From a bacterium (GTDB lineage: Bacteria; Bdellovibrionota_C; UBA2361; RFPC01): a stretch of DNA of 64,000 nt. Under the pieces are notes generated by a model that saw only the letters and a list, made by a program, of their open reading frames with translations, had not been told where the DNA came from and made no database searches. Positions 15,648-24,411 of the stretch are shown in pieces. Position 1 is the first letter of the stretch; each line of letters begins with the position of its first letter. Where the stretch lies: NCBI GenBank assembly GCA_030428205.1, contig JAUIBK010000002.1:62001-126000 (forward strand), read 5' to 3'. Position numbers and translations under genes: made by a program.

Positions 15648-16802
15648 ATGTCCACGAGTTCTGTAGTAAAAGAATCTTCCCAAAGCCCTTGTCCAAACAA
15701 GGAAGTCTGTGGATCGTGTAAATGGTCCCATATCCCTTACGAAAAGCAGCTTGCGCAAAAACTCTCAGATATAAATGGCTCGCTCAAGCTCAAAGGTCTT
15801 CCCAGCTATTGCAGCGAGATAACCCCTGCCCCAAGGCAAGAGCACTACCGTAATCGAATGGATTTTACCATTAATTATCAAGGCAAGGTGGGGCTGCGCG
15901 AAAAGGGAAAATGGTGGAGTGTTATCGATAATCACTGCTGTTTTATCTCAGATGAGCGCATCGAATCTCTTTTTCATCACGTGCGTGAGTGGACGGCTTC
16001 AGCGGGTCTTTCCTTTTTTGATAGGAAAGCGCACACCGGTTTTCTTCGGTATGCCGTCATCCGCGCATCGCTTACGGGAGAGACCCTCCTCACTCTTATC
16101 ACCAGTGCACCTACTGAGGATGAGAGCTTGGCGGAAGAAAAGATGATGGAGCTCGGAGCACTTGATGAGCTCACAAGTGTTGTCTGGTCAATCAATCACA
16201 CCGTGAGTGATGTCTCTGTTGGTGATGAAGATCGCGTCTTAAAAGGCGATGGGTATATTACTGACGAGGTCGGTGGTTTTCGTTACAGAATTTCACCGTA
16301 TGATTTCTTTCAGTCAAACTCCGAGGGTGCTGGAATCTTACTCGATCGAGTTGTTGATTATGCGACGCGCGCAGGAGGCAAACGACTCGTTGATCTCTAT
16401 TGTGGAGCAGGCTTTTTTACTATTCCATTGGCCAAAAAGTTTGAGAGTGTTTTCGGAGTAGAGCTCGTTGAAGAAGCTATCTCAATGGCTCGAATCAATG
16501 CGGCGGAAAATGGCATTGAAGCTCAGTTTTTTGCCGAAAAGAGTGAAGATCACGGATGGGAGTCGCTTCAGCCTGATACAATCTTGGTTGACCCTCCACG
16601 TAGTGGAATGCACGATCGTGCGCTTCAAAAGCTTCTTGCCTATGAGCCGAAAAATCTCATTCATGTATCGTGTAATTACAAGCAGCTCGCGCGTGAGCTC
16701 AGTATTCTTCAAGAGAAATATGCGGTTGAGGAGATGACAGCGATAGATATGTTTCCCCACACACCACACGTTGAAGTTGTGACTCGTCTAGTCAGATCCT
16801 GA
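15648..16802 (+). CDS. RNA uracil-C5 methyltransferase (RlmD/TrmA type)
   Basis: 384 residues. SAM-dependent methylation of a uridine C5 in rRNA or tRNA. Iron-sulfur ligands are Cys15, Cys21, Cys24 (CPNKEVCGSC) and probably Cys97, as in RlmD/RlmC. The SAM site is LVDLYCGAGFFTIPLA. The catalytic region is ILVDPPRSGMH and HVSCNYKQLARE with the nucleophilic cysteine. The N-terminal TRAM domain of RlmD is absent, so the exact target is not assigned. Its stop codon lies inside the left arm of a 27-base hairpin (16798-16893). Confidence 0.9.
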   Translation: MSTSSVVKESSQSPCPNKEVCGSCKWSHIPYEKQLAQKLSDINGSLKLKGLPSYCSEITPAPRQEHYRNRMDFTINYQGKVGLREKGKWWSVIDNHCCFISDERIESLFHHVREWTASAGLSFFDRKAHTGFLRYAVIRASLTGETLLTLITSAPTEDESLAEEKMMELGALDELTSVVWSINHTVSDVSVGDEDRVLKGDGYITDEVGGFRYRISPYDFFQSNSEGAGILLDRVVDYATRAGGKRLVDLYCGAGFFTIPLAKKFESVFGVELVEEAISMARINAAENGIEAQFFAEKSEDHGWESLQPDTILVDPPRSGMHDRALQKLLAYEPKNLIHVSCNYKQLARELSILQEKYAVEEMTAIDMFPHTPHVEVVTRLVRS

Positions 16803-16893
16803 CCTTAATCTTGACCTTGACCTAATATTCATATGTGCCCATATGTAAGGCATTGCTTAAGGCTTATAGGTCAAGGTCAAGATTAAGGTCAGG
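16798..16893. repeat. 27-bp perfect inverted repeat enclosing a stop codon
   Basis: Arms 16798-16824 and 16867-16893 are perfectly complementary, with a 42-base loop that itself holds a CATATG palindrome pair. Each arm contains short direct repeats of GACCTT/TTGACC. The methyltransferase TGA stop lies within the left arm. No U-run follows. It may act as a transcription-termination or mRNA-stability structure; the sequence is unrelated to the other hairpins in the window. Confidence 0.7.
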
Positions 16894-16948
16894 GTTAGGA
16901 CTCTCTACTCCTCTTGATCTAATAGTATCGCTTGCTACAATAACCCCC

Positions 16949-17500
16949 ATGACACAACCAATCCAAATAGATGAATGGGCCTGGGGACGAGAGCAAATTA
17001 TTTGGGGCTATGAGCCACATCATCAATACACTTGTAAGATCTTAGAACCAAAAAAAGGCCGACAAGGTTGTTTGAGTCTTCAGTATCATCACCAAAAAAG
17101 TGAATCCTGGATTGTTTATCGTGGCGTTGCCTGGGCGGTGATCGCTGTTGATGGAAAGGTGTGCACCCGTATTTTACGAAATGGCGACGTTCAGAATCTC
17201 CCAGCTGGCTCTCTTCACCGGCTTATGGGAATAAGTGGTGATGTTCAGGTTATTGAGCCATCAACGCCAGATGCCCACGCGGCTGATAAGTCTGTTGAAA
17301 AAGACGTTGTTCGACTCCACTGTGTGTTCGGACGAGAGTGTGCTGAACCTCGTTCAGAAGAAGAAGCAAGTTTAGTAAAAGAGTGCGTTCACTATACTGA
17401 AGAAGCTATCACCTGTATTGAACGTGGAGAGGAGCCACCTGAGTATAACCAAGAATGGCTTAAAACAAGGGGTGCGTTTTCTATCCTACACTCCTCGTAG
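16949..17500 (+). CDS. Cupin protein related to mannose-6-phosphate isomerase type II
   Basis: 183 residues from ATG 16949; an upstream extension would be translated through the hairpin and is rejected. The single cupin barrel has the metal-binding pattern LQYHHQKSESW and later PAGSLHRL, as in the C-terminal isomerase domain of ManC-type proteins (WGREQIIW, then KGRQGCLSLQYHH). There is no guanylyltransferase domain. The tail after about 125 is not recognised. It may be a stand-alone sugar-phosphate isomerase or a sugar-binding cupin. It converges on the second osmC gene, 2 bases between stops. Confidence 0.7.
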   Translation: MTQPIQIDEWAWGREQIIWGYEPHHQYTCKILEPKKGRQGCLSLQYHHQKSESWIVYRGVAWAVIAVDGKVCTRILRNGDVQNLPAGSLHRLMGISGDVQVIEPSTPDAHAADKSVEKDVVRLHCVFGRECAEPRSEEEASLVKECVHYTEEAITCIERGEEPPEYNQEWLKTRGAFSILHSS

Positions 17501-17502
17501 TT

Positions 17503-17913
17503 TTACGCTGAATAAGAGAAGGTCACAGGGGTTTCAATCTCATTTTTCAGTGACTGATGTACTGGGCAGCTTTTAGCTGCGAGTTCAAGTGTTTCGCGTT
17601 TATTTTCAGGTACGTTCTTTGGGAAGTTTATTGTCACATCGAGTCGACCAATCCGACGAGGATTGCCTGACATGTGTTTTTGGATAGAGAACGTAGTTCC
17701 AGCCAGATCGACTTCATTGGCGTCAGCCCAGAGAGAAGCAATGGTCACCATACAGGTCACCAGTGAGCCGGCGCAGAGATCCGTAGGGGAAAATGAACTC
17801 CCATCGCCGTTGTTATCGACAGGTGCCGCGGTGTGAATTGCTGCCCCACTTGGCTCGTGAATGAGTAAGCATTTTTTTGCCTCTGCCAGTGAGCCGCTAA
17901 GTGTAACTGCCAT
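17503..17913 (-). CDS. OsmC-family protein (second copy)
   Basis: 136 residues. Motifs FSPTDLCAGSLVTCMVTIAS and KSCPVHQSL carry the two conserved redox cysteines of the family. It is distinct from the copy at 5473-5856 and lies in a different neighbourhood, back to back with the FG-GAP protein. Likely peroxide or thiol-stress defence; substrate not determined. Confidence 0.85.
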   Translation of the reverse strand: MAVTLSGSLAEAKKCLLIHEPSGAAIHTAAPVDNNGDGSSFSPTDLCAGSLVTCMVTIASLWADANEVDLAGTTFSIQKHMSGNPRRIGRLDVTINFPKNVPENKRETLELAAKSCPVHQSLKNEIETPVTFSYSA

Positions 17914-17993
17914 AGGGAGTCTCCAAAGAAAGTCATTTCGTACAGGTACTTTTTAGCATAGCCTAGAGGAAGTTGGAAAAACCTTACCTTTCG

Positions 17994-20972
17994 ATGGCCA
18001 TGAAACAGATAATCTTTCTTCTCGTTGCTGCTCTTTTTCCACTTGGCGAACTCGCGGCACTTCCTGCGCTTCATCAGAGTGGAGTTATTCTTAACCGTAT
18101 TGGGAAACAAGAGAGCGCTAAGGATGCAACGTGTTGGACAACTGCTCGCATGATGGAGCAGTTTTATTCTCAGCTTCCTCTTTCAGAAGAAGCGGCATTG
18201 CTTAAGATTGAAATCCTTAAAGGTTTAGCAAGCCAACTTTGGAATGAGGCTGCTGCTCGACGTTCGTCGTGTCGAATCTCAAAAGAAGATATGCAGGGAG
18301 TATTAGCACCTTACATTTCTCTTGTTGAAGAGACCTTTTCCTCCCCAGAAGGTCTGCAAGCTCGATTAGAATATGCACGAATAACTGAAAATTGGCGCAT
18401 TCTCTTATCCCTCTTTTTTCAACCTGACATAACAAACAAGAAAGTCCTTGCACCTGAAGCCCTTGAGATTTTTGGAACGACACTTACTGATATTACTCTT
18501 CTTTTCTTACGATTGAGCTCGGAAGAAGCAAAAGCTGTAGGGCACAGAGAGGTTGAGCCAATAGACATGAAAATGGCTCTCGGCAAGCTTCCTCAGCGTA
18601 GCTCATCTCTTCCCTCGACAAAGACACCTCCTTCGTGTCCCTCACTTATGCTCTCAAATGATGAACTGCTTGAGCTTACTCAGAAAAACATGAGCCAGAA
18701 AATCTCATCGCTTCAAGCTTGGAACAAACGTGCCTGGAAAAGTGAGCTCGAAAGAAAACGTCGAGAACATGACATAGCACTCGAGTTTCTCGCAAAAGTA
18801 AGCCCTGTCGCACTGACTCCTCAGGCGCAATCGTACGTCCTTGATGTCGTTACGAGGGCCGTGCGCTACATCTCGAAGGGGTATTATCCCGATCGATCTA
18901 ACCTCATGTATGAACCTTCGACTCTCTTTAATTATCATCCCGTACGTAAGCGGGATGCGAAAGGTATGCCAAGTATCTTACAAAGCGATCATGTCTTTAA
19001 CGTGACGCAAGAGCTCTATCCACGGATTACTGATATACGAGGTGATGTGCATCTTAGATTGAGGGAAAAAGAGGGGAAGAGCCGAAAAGAAGAAAAAATC
19101 CTTTTGGAAGGCACTTACCTTGATGCAATCCGAGATACAACGCTCCATTGGTGGATTCTCGATAAAGTTTGGAGGGAAGAGGGGGCTCTTCCTCTTGAGC
19201 CTCTTGCTGCTGAGCTCTTAGCGGAGCGAACCTCTGAAATGATAGGAGCTTATCTCCAAATTGCAGAGCACGGAGCCACAAAGAATGCAAAGACCTTAAA
19301 TACCTTTGATGTCCAACTACGAGTCCACCGTTTTCGACTCCTCTCACCTAAGCGCCAGCAGAGTGAAACCTTTGCATGGAAAGATGGAATGTCTACGAGA
19401 GAAGAGCTGCAGTACTTTAGAAACAAAACGTCTCAGACGGTCTTCTCACAACTTGATTGCAACCCCCTTTCACGTAACGCCGCGGCCGTTCTTCAAACTG
19501 GAGAATTTCCAGATCTTTCTATACAACTTCACTCTGGTTCTGGACTGGCGGTGGGGGATATCAATAGAGATGGATTTCCCGATCTTTTTATTGGTGGAAC
19601 TGAGTGCAACCGATTGCTCTTGAATAAAGGTAATTTTGTATTTGAAGATGTCTCAGAACAATTGCCGAACCGCTCAGATCTCAAATCTCCACGCCATGCA
19701 CTTTTTTCGGATCTCAATGGAGACGCGCTGCTCGATCTTCTTGTAGTGCAAAGTCAGCATGAAAGCAAAGTTTGGTACCAGTTAAAAGAAGGAGGGTTTC
19801 AAGACGTAACAAAAAGAAGTCGAATTCGTACGAATATAGGTGCCCACTTTGCAAGTGCACTTGATTATGATCGAGATGGAGATCTCGATCTGTTTCTAGG
19901 GCATTACGGGAAAGGGAACAAGCCAACCATTGACGGGAAAAATGGAGTCGCAAGCCAGCTATACAGAAATACTGGTGATGGCGTATTTGAAGATGTGACG
20001 GCTCAATCGGGTCTCCATACCACCGCGTGGTCTCTTGCTGGTGTTTCAGCAGACATGAATGGAGACGGGTGGGGGGACATCTTTCTTGCAAATGATTTTG
20101 GCTTCGACGAACTTTTTATCAATAATCGCGATGGGACCTTTACAGACATTGCTCATGCGTATGGCGTGGCTGATCGTGGTAACGGAATGAGCGCTACTCT
20201 TGGTGATCTTAATCATGATCGTTTTCCAGAGCTCTTCGTATCAGTCATTGATATGTTTAATAAGAATATTGGATTTGTCCTTCCCGTTCCTTCTACCGTA
20301 GTAGATCTCAACGATCGAATAATGAAGTCTTCCTTTTCTCTTGCCGGAAATAAATATTATCAAAACGCAGGAGGAAAGCACTTTCTTCCTGTTATGGAAC
20401 AGCTTTTCCCCCCTATTGATTACGGCTGGGATTGGGGAGCGTTACTTTTTGATGTTGATAACGATGGGGATCAAGATTTTTATGTAACCAACGGTTGGCT
20501 TGATGGAACGAATGTTGAAAGCCAACAAAACCACCTTCTTATCTTTGAAGATGGTAAGTTTCGCCACTCATATGACAAGGCCTCACAATTTTATGGAATG
20601 AGCCGGGCTGTGACATCAGCTGACTTAGATAACGATGGACGTCTCGATCTCCTCGTCTCGAATCTCTTTGGACCACCTACAGTTTTAGAAAATAATCTAA
20701 GGACGAAAAACAACTGGATTTCCTTTGACGTCTTCGATGACAAACGACTTCCTCTTGGAGCAACAGTGCAAATTGAAGTAGATGGCAACAAAAAAGGTAT
20801 GCAGGTTCTTACAGCTGGATCAAACTATCTTACCCAAGTACCCGATAGACTTCATTTCGGATTAGGAGGGGATACCGAAGTTACTGCTCTCGAGATTCTA
20901 TGGCCAGATGGAAAGCAAGAGCGTCGCTCTGGAAGGTGGAAAGCTGGAAAGTCCTATCGCATTGAGAGATAA
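17994..20972 (+). CDS. Secreted FG-GAP/VCBS repeat protein with ASPIC/UnbV domain
   Basis: About 992 residues. The start is uncertain: ATGs at 17994 and 18000 give a clean signal peptide (MKQIIFLLVAALFPLGELAA), while a TTG at 17973 has AGAGGA too close to it. Residues about 30-480 are helical and not recognised. From about 510 there are at least seven calcium-type repeats (for example VGDINRDGFPDLFIGG, YDRDGDLDLFLGHY, VDNDGDQDFYVTNGW), as in beta-propellers. The end is an ASPIC/UnbV module (LGATVQIEVDG to LEILWPDGK). It resembles CRTAC1-type proteins, probably exported and involved in surface binding. The small DUF3147 gene follows after 9 bases. Confidence 0.8.
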   Translation: MAMKQIIFLLVAALFPLGELAALPALHQSGVILNRIGKQESAKDATCWTTARMMEQFYSQLPLSEEAALLKIEILKGLASQLWNEAAARRSSCRISKEDMQGVLAPYISLVEETFSSPEGLQARLEYARITENWRILLSLFFQPDITNKKVLAPEALEIFGTTLTDITLLFLRLSSEEAKAVGHREVEPIDMKMALGKLPQRSSSLPSTKTPPSCPSLMLSNDELLELTQKNMSQKISSLQAWNKRAWKSELERKRREHDIALEFLAKVSPVALTPQAQSYVLDVVTRAVRYISKGYYPDRSNLMYEPSTLFNYHPVRKRDAKGMPSILQSDHVFNVTQELYPRITDIRGDVHLRLREKEGKSRKEEKILLEGTYLDAIRDTTLHWWILDKVWREEGALPLEPLAAELLAERTSEMIGAYLQIAEHGATKNAKTLNTFDVQLRVHRFRLLSPKRQQSETFAWKDGMSTREELQYFRNKTSQTVFSQLDCNPLSRNAAAVLQTGEFPDLSIQLHSGSGLAVGDINRDGFPDLFIGGTECNRLLLNKGNFVFEDVSEQLPNRSDLKSPRHALFSDLNGDALLDLLVVQSQHESKVWYQLKEGGFQDVTKRSRIRTNIGAHFASALDYDRDGDLDLFLGHYGKGNKPTIDGKNGVASQLYRNTGDGVFEDVTAQSGLHTTAWSLAGVSADMNGDGWGDIFLANDFGFDELFINNRDGTFTDIAHAYGVADRGNGMSATLGDLNHDRFPELFVSVIDMFNKNIGFVLPVPSTVVDLNDRIMKSSFSLAGNKYYQNAGGKHFLPVMEQLFPPIDYGWDWGALLFDVDNDGDQDFYVTNGWLDGTNVESQQNHLLIFEDGKFRHSYDKASQFYGMSRAVTSADLDNDGRLDLLVSNLFGPPTVLENNLRTKNNWISFDVFDDKRLPLGATVQIEVDGNKKGMQVLTAGSNYLTQVPDRLHFGLGGDTEVTALEILWPDGKQERRSGRWKAGKSYRIER

Positions 20973-20981
20973 ACGAATCTT

Positions 20982-21332
20982 ATGCTCTACTATTTTGTAA
21001 AACTTATCATATCAGCTCTCATCATCGTCCTTATCTCTGAGGTCTCAAAACGAAGCTCCTTTGTTGGTGCTTTGCTCGCCTCGCTTCCTCTCGTATCTGT
21101 ACTAGGAATGATCTGGCTCTATGTTGATACGAAAGATGTCGAGAAGGTAAGTACACTAGCAACGAGTATCTTTTGGTTGGTCCTTCCCTCGCTTGCTCTT
21201 TTTATAGCGCTCCCACTTTTGCTTAAGCAGGGAGTCTCGTTCTCCCTCAGTATGGCGCTCTCAATCATGCTAACGATTCTTTGCTATGGTGTGATGGTTG
21301 GGTTGCTCTCTTTCTTTGGAGTAAAGCTTTAG
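20982..21332 (+). CDS. DUF3147-family membrane protein
   Basis: 116 residues with four predicted membrane helices. The sequence (ISEVSKRSSFVGALLASLPLVSVLGMIWLYVDTKD) is that of the DUF3147 family, whose function is unknown. It lies 9 bases downstream of the FG-GAP gene and is probably co-transcribed. A strong hairpin follows. Confidence 0.8.
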   Translation: MLYYFVKLIISALIIVLISEVSKRSSFVGALLASLPLVSVLGMIWLYVDTKDVEKVSTLATSIFWLVLPSLALFIALPLLLKQGVSFSLSMALSIMLTILCYGVMVGLLSFFGVKL

Positions 21333-21344
21333 AGCAAGAGACTT

Positions 21345-21376
21345 ACGAAAGGGGCCGAAGCAGGCCCCTTTCGATG
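21345..21376. terminator. Bidirectional hairpin between convergent genes
   Basis: The stem CGAAAGGGGC with its complement GCCCCTTTCG, about 7-base loop, sits exactly between the convergent DUF3147 and DUF5666 genes. The stem is GC-rich, but the U-runs on both strands are only three long, so it is a terminator by position more than by textbook form. Confidence 0.55.
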
Positions 21377-21384
21377 TCGACTCG

Positions 21385-22488
21385 TTAGAGTGTCCCCACG
21401 AGAAAGTCGCTTAAGTCTGGCAGTACGACAATGACTTCATCATTTTTTAGGAGTGAAGGTACGGCTCCTTGCGTTCCAGATTGAGCAAGATCGACATCAC
21501 AAGAACCCTTCTTTGCTTGAAAGATCCCTTTCTTCTCACGGAGATCCACTTTGTAGTGGGCCTGAGTACTTTTGCTACTGTTATCAAGCACAGGATAACA
21601 CTGAGCAAGAAGAGAATCTCCTCTGAAAATGTAGACAGTAAGTTGAAGCTCGGAAGCATCGTTAAGATTGCTTAGAGATGGTTGGTCACTTGGAAGGGGA
21701 ATAGTCACTTTTACTTTGAATCGCTCAGTGCTTTTCCCGTTCTTGGCCTTTGATATCAGTTTCACCCAGCCTCTCGCTGAAGTTTCTACTCCTTGAGCTG
21801 CCGCGAACTTCGTTCGTAAGCGTGTGCGTTTTTTTGTGCTCTTTGAATTACTTGATTGTTTGTTCGACTGCTTAATGGATTGTGATTTGCAGGTCGACTT
21901 ACTTCCAGCAGGTTCTACCTCATGAAGAGAGCCATTACGAATATCAAGTTTTACAAAGTCGCCGAGGGAGAAAGCTGAAAACGTAAGTGAATAGTCTCCG
22001 CTTTTACTTTCAAACTCAGTGTTTTGCGTGACAGTGTATATCTGTGAGTTGACGGTTAGCGTTGAATCTGTAAGCGCAGTAATTTTTCCGCAGACACGTT
22101 CACGGTTTTCGTTTCCTCCAGATCCGCTATCATCACTATTGTCGTCATCATCGTCGTCGTCATCGCCTCCCGAGGAGTCGCCACCAAAACCGCCACCGCA
22201 ATTTGATTCGTCTTCTTTTTCGAGTTGATCAACCTTTCCATTACGAATACGTAGTTCAATGAGCTCACCAACGGAGAAGTCGTTTAAACTAATGTTTGAA
22301 CCATCACTGTCTTCATATTCCGTATTATTCTCTAGGGGATAAGAAACTCCATTGAGTGTCACTTGTGAAGAGTCAATACTTTCAATAACGCCGCAGATCT
22401 CAATGTCCCCATCCTTGGCATAGAGTGGGGAAGAGAGAAAGAGAAGTGAGCACACAATGAAGGTGCAATAAATCATCCGGTTAAGCAT
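21385..22488 (-). CDS. Exported protein with two DUF5666-like repeats
   Basis: 367 residues from ATG 22488, which has GGAGG about eight bases upstream. Signal peptide at residues 1-23 or so. Two related modules at about 30-88 (ICGVIESIDSSQVTLNGVSY, FSVGELIELRIRNGKV) and 128-190 (VCGKITALTDSTLTVNSQIY, FSLGDFVKLDIRNGSL) match the DUF5666 pattern. An Asp/Gly/Ser linker with nine consecutive Asp separates them. The C-terminal 150 residues are not recognised. Last gene of the DUF6502-lipoprotein-DUF5666 operon, 31 bases after the lipoprotein gene. Function unknown. Confidence 0.7.
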   Translation of the reverse strand: MLNRMIYCTFIVCSLLFLSSPLYAKDGDIEICGVIESIDSSQVTLNGVSYPLENNTEYEDSDGSNISLNDFSVGELIELRIRNGKVDQLEKEDESNCGGGFGGDSSGGDDDDDDDDNSDDSGSGGNENRERVCGKITALTDSTLTVNSQIYTVTQNTEFESKSGDYSLTFSAFSLGDFVKLDIRNGSLHEVEPAGSKSTCKSQSIKQSNKQSSNSKSTKKRTRLRTKFAAAQGVETSARGWVKLISKAKNGKSTERFKVKVTIPLPSDQPSLSNLNDASELQLTVYIFRGDSLLAQCYPVLDNSSKSTQAHYKVDLREKKGIFQAKKGSCDVDLAQSGTQGAVPSLLKNDEVIVVLPDLSDFLVGTL

Positions 22489-22519
22489 GGTGTTATCCTC
22501 CAATACGTTCAGTTTTAAA

Positions 22520-23431
22520 TTAATCTTCTATTCTAATCCTTTCTGCTATGAGGGTGCCGTTCTGGCATTCCCCTCGAACATCTACAAAGTCACCAACAGC
22601 AAGGTCAGAAAGAGTAATATCATCACCTTCTTCGTCTTCTATCTCGGTCTCAGAGGTGATTTGATAAGTGATGTTCTTTACGGTCACACTTTGGCTTGTC
22701 AGTTGAGTTATGACTCCTTCAGAGTCTTCCTCATGACAACTTTGCTCATTTCCATTTTGATCTGAGTCGTCGTCATCTGAGCTATTATCGTCAGAATCAT
22801 CATCAGAGTCGTCGTCTGAAGATCCCTGGCCGCTGTTGTCGTCAAAATCATCATCGCTATCATCATCGAAAACGTCTGAGTCATCAGAATCATCGTCTGA
22901 ATCACCATCATCATCTGAATCATTTCCAGATCCTGAGCTATCTGAATCATCATCGCTTTCGTCAATATCATCATCGTCGCCTGAGGGTCCTGACGAGCCA
23001 GAAGATGAATCATCGGTACTATCGGAATTATCTGACGAAGAGCTACTATTGTTTTCGATAATCTCAACTTCAGAGATATTTCCAGAGTTTGACTCCTCTT
23101 CCACTTCAATCGAAACCCGAACCGTACTCGTTGAAGATGGAATGTCAGTCAGTACAACTTGAGTTTGTATCGTTTCATCCTCGAGAAGGAGGGTGGCCTC
23201 TGCAAGAAGGTTAGTTGTAAGAGCAAATGCCCCGGTTGCATCAGTTGTCGTTGAATCTCCAGTTTCAAGCACGGTCACGCCCACGTTGGCTCGAGCGGTT
23301 CCTCCAGTGGTTAGGATTCGTCCCTCGATAGAGATTCCTCCTGTTCCTTGTGTGTTTCCCCCACAACTTGTGAGAAAGCAACACAGAGCAACAAGTGAGA
23401 GCAGAGAAAGAATCAGTTTGGATGCGTTCAT
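22520..23431 (-). CDS. Lipoprotein with Ser-Asp repeat region and DUF5666 module
   Basis: 303 residues. The lipobox LTSC is near residue 23, after a short signal. Residues 30-110 form a carboxypeptidase-regulatory-like beta domain (GTARANVGVTVLETGDSTTTDATGA). Residues about 130-230 are almost only Ser and Asp, like the stalk of surface adhesins and likely calcium-binding or extended. The C-terminal 70 residues form one DUF5666-like module (GVITQLTSQSVTVKNITY, LAVGDFVDVRG). The ATG overlaps the DUF6502 stop by ATGA. Probably displayed at the cell surface. Confidence 0.75.
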   Translation of the reverse strand: MNASKLILSLLSLVALCCFLTSCGGNTQGTGGISIEGRILTTGGTARANVGVTVLETGDSTTTDATGAFALTTNLLAEATLLLEDETIQTQVVLTDIPSSTSTVRVSIEVEEESNSGNISEVEIIENNSSSSSDNSDSTDDSSSGSSGPSGDDDDIDESDDDSDSSGSGNDSDDDGDSDDDSDDSDVFDDDSDDDFDDNSGQGSSDDDSDDDSDDNSSDDDDSDQNGNEQSCHEEDSEGVITQLTSQSVTVKNITYQITSETEIEDEEGDDITLSDLAVGDFVDVRGECQNGTLIAERIRIED

Positions 23432-24258
23432 TGTATGAGCTCTCCATGTGAGGTTTGGTTTTCGCTCATGCTAAAGGTTCCAAGAGAAATTCGTCCTGTA
23501 GGTTGATCCATATTTTTTGATAGAGCTAGCGATGTATCGAGATCGAGTGTGCTTAAATAGCTTCTGACCCGTTTATGAAATGCGCTTCCCTCTTCAAGAA
23601 GCCACCGTTTGGCTTCATTGAGTTTTGTGAGAGGAATTCTATCAAATTCTGTGCGTAGGTGAAGGTTTTTATGCTCCGTTTCAGTAAACAGATTCTCTTC
23701 TACGGCGCTTATGAGATCATCAGAGTCATGTACAAGTACTTGTAATCCTGCGTTAATATCTTCGCTGTGGACTATGTCTCGAGCAAGAAGCTTTACTTTT
23801 TTACCTCGTTTTTCAATATATCCAGCGCGCTCAAGTTCATAGAGAATCGAATAACTGCTCACATCAAGCCCGTTGACAGATGCAACAAGCTTGGCAAATT
23901 CACTAAACTTTCCTTCGCAATTGAGCACACGAGGTTTCCCTGCTTTTGTTGTAAAGCTTGGGTGGCATTGCCATTGGGCAACAATTTTAGCGATAGGATT
24001 TATAGGGCGTTGGTATGGTTCGCCGCTACCTTCTAGCCGAGTAATATCTTTGCGATGTACGCCCGTCATGACACTTATTTTACTTGCGCTCGTGGATTGC
24101 CCATCACGTAACAGCTCCTCTTTGGCAACTTGCACAAGCATTACCTTTACCATCTCAACGAGTTCTTGGAGCTTGACTGAGTGTCGTATGCACAACCGCA
24201 ATATTGGTTTAAGGAGAAACCGAATTGCTGTAAGGATGTGTTCATTTTTCTCAGGCAC
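23428..24258 (-). CDS. DUF6502-family protein, probable regulator
   Basis: 276 residues, soluble. An N-terminal winged-helix-like region (about 1-80) holds LLRDGQSTSASKISVMTGVHRKDITRLE, an apparent helix-turn-helix. The middle WQCHPSFTTKAGKPRVL and the layout match DUF6502 proteins. It heads the operon, overlaps the next gene by ATGA, and has a good promoter upstream at 24289-24317. DNA binding is inferred. Its coupling to surface DUF5666 genes suggests it controls or accompanies them. Confidence 0.7.
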   Translation of the reverse strand: MPEKNEHILTAIRFLLKPILRLCIRHSVKLQELVEMVKVMLVQVAKEELLRDGQSTSASKISVMTGVHRKDITRLEGSGEPYQRPINPIAKIVAQWQCHPSFTTKAGKPRVLNCEGKFSEFAKLVASVNGLDVSSYSILYELERAGYIEKRGKKVKLLARDIVHSEDINAGLQVLVHDSDDLISAVEENLFTETEHKNLHLRTEFDRIPLTKLNEAKRWLLEEGSAFHKRVRSYLSTLDLDTSLALSKNMDQPTGRISLGTFSMSENQTSHGELIQ

Positions 24259-24288
24259 GGGATAAGGTTGTTTGTAAGCTATAATGGG

Positions 24289-24317
24289 AAAATATCACAT
24301 TATTATGATGCTGTCAA
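24289..24317 (-). promoter_or_regulatory. Promoter of DUF6502 operon
   Basis: On the minus strand a perfect TTGACA (24312-24317) and TATTTT (24289-24294) are 17 bases apart, about 30 bases upstream of the DUF6502 start codon. Confidence 0.6.
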
Positions 24318-24411
24318 TGACAAGGGGGGAGCAGTAGATAATAGTAAGTAATATCAGCATGCTATGTGTAGCTCGAGAGAGTATGAGTATGACTTCTCTT
24401 GAAATTCTTAC

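Noticed and set aside
16835..16948. Upstream extension of the cupin gene
   Set aside because: It would be translated through the right arm of a 27-base hairpin, and the extension has no family match; ATG 16949 fits the cupin start.
22019..22228. Small plus-strand frame ending in Ser/Pro repeats
   Set aside because: Shadow of the Asp-rich linker of the DUF5666 gene.
22708..23109. Met/Asp/Thr-rich frame antisense or out of phase within the Ser-Asp lipoprotein gene
   Set aside because: Product of the repetitive Ser-Asp codons in another frame.
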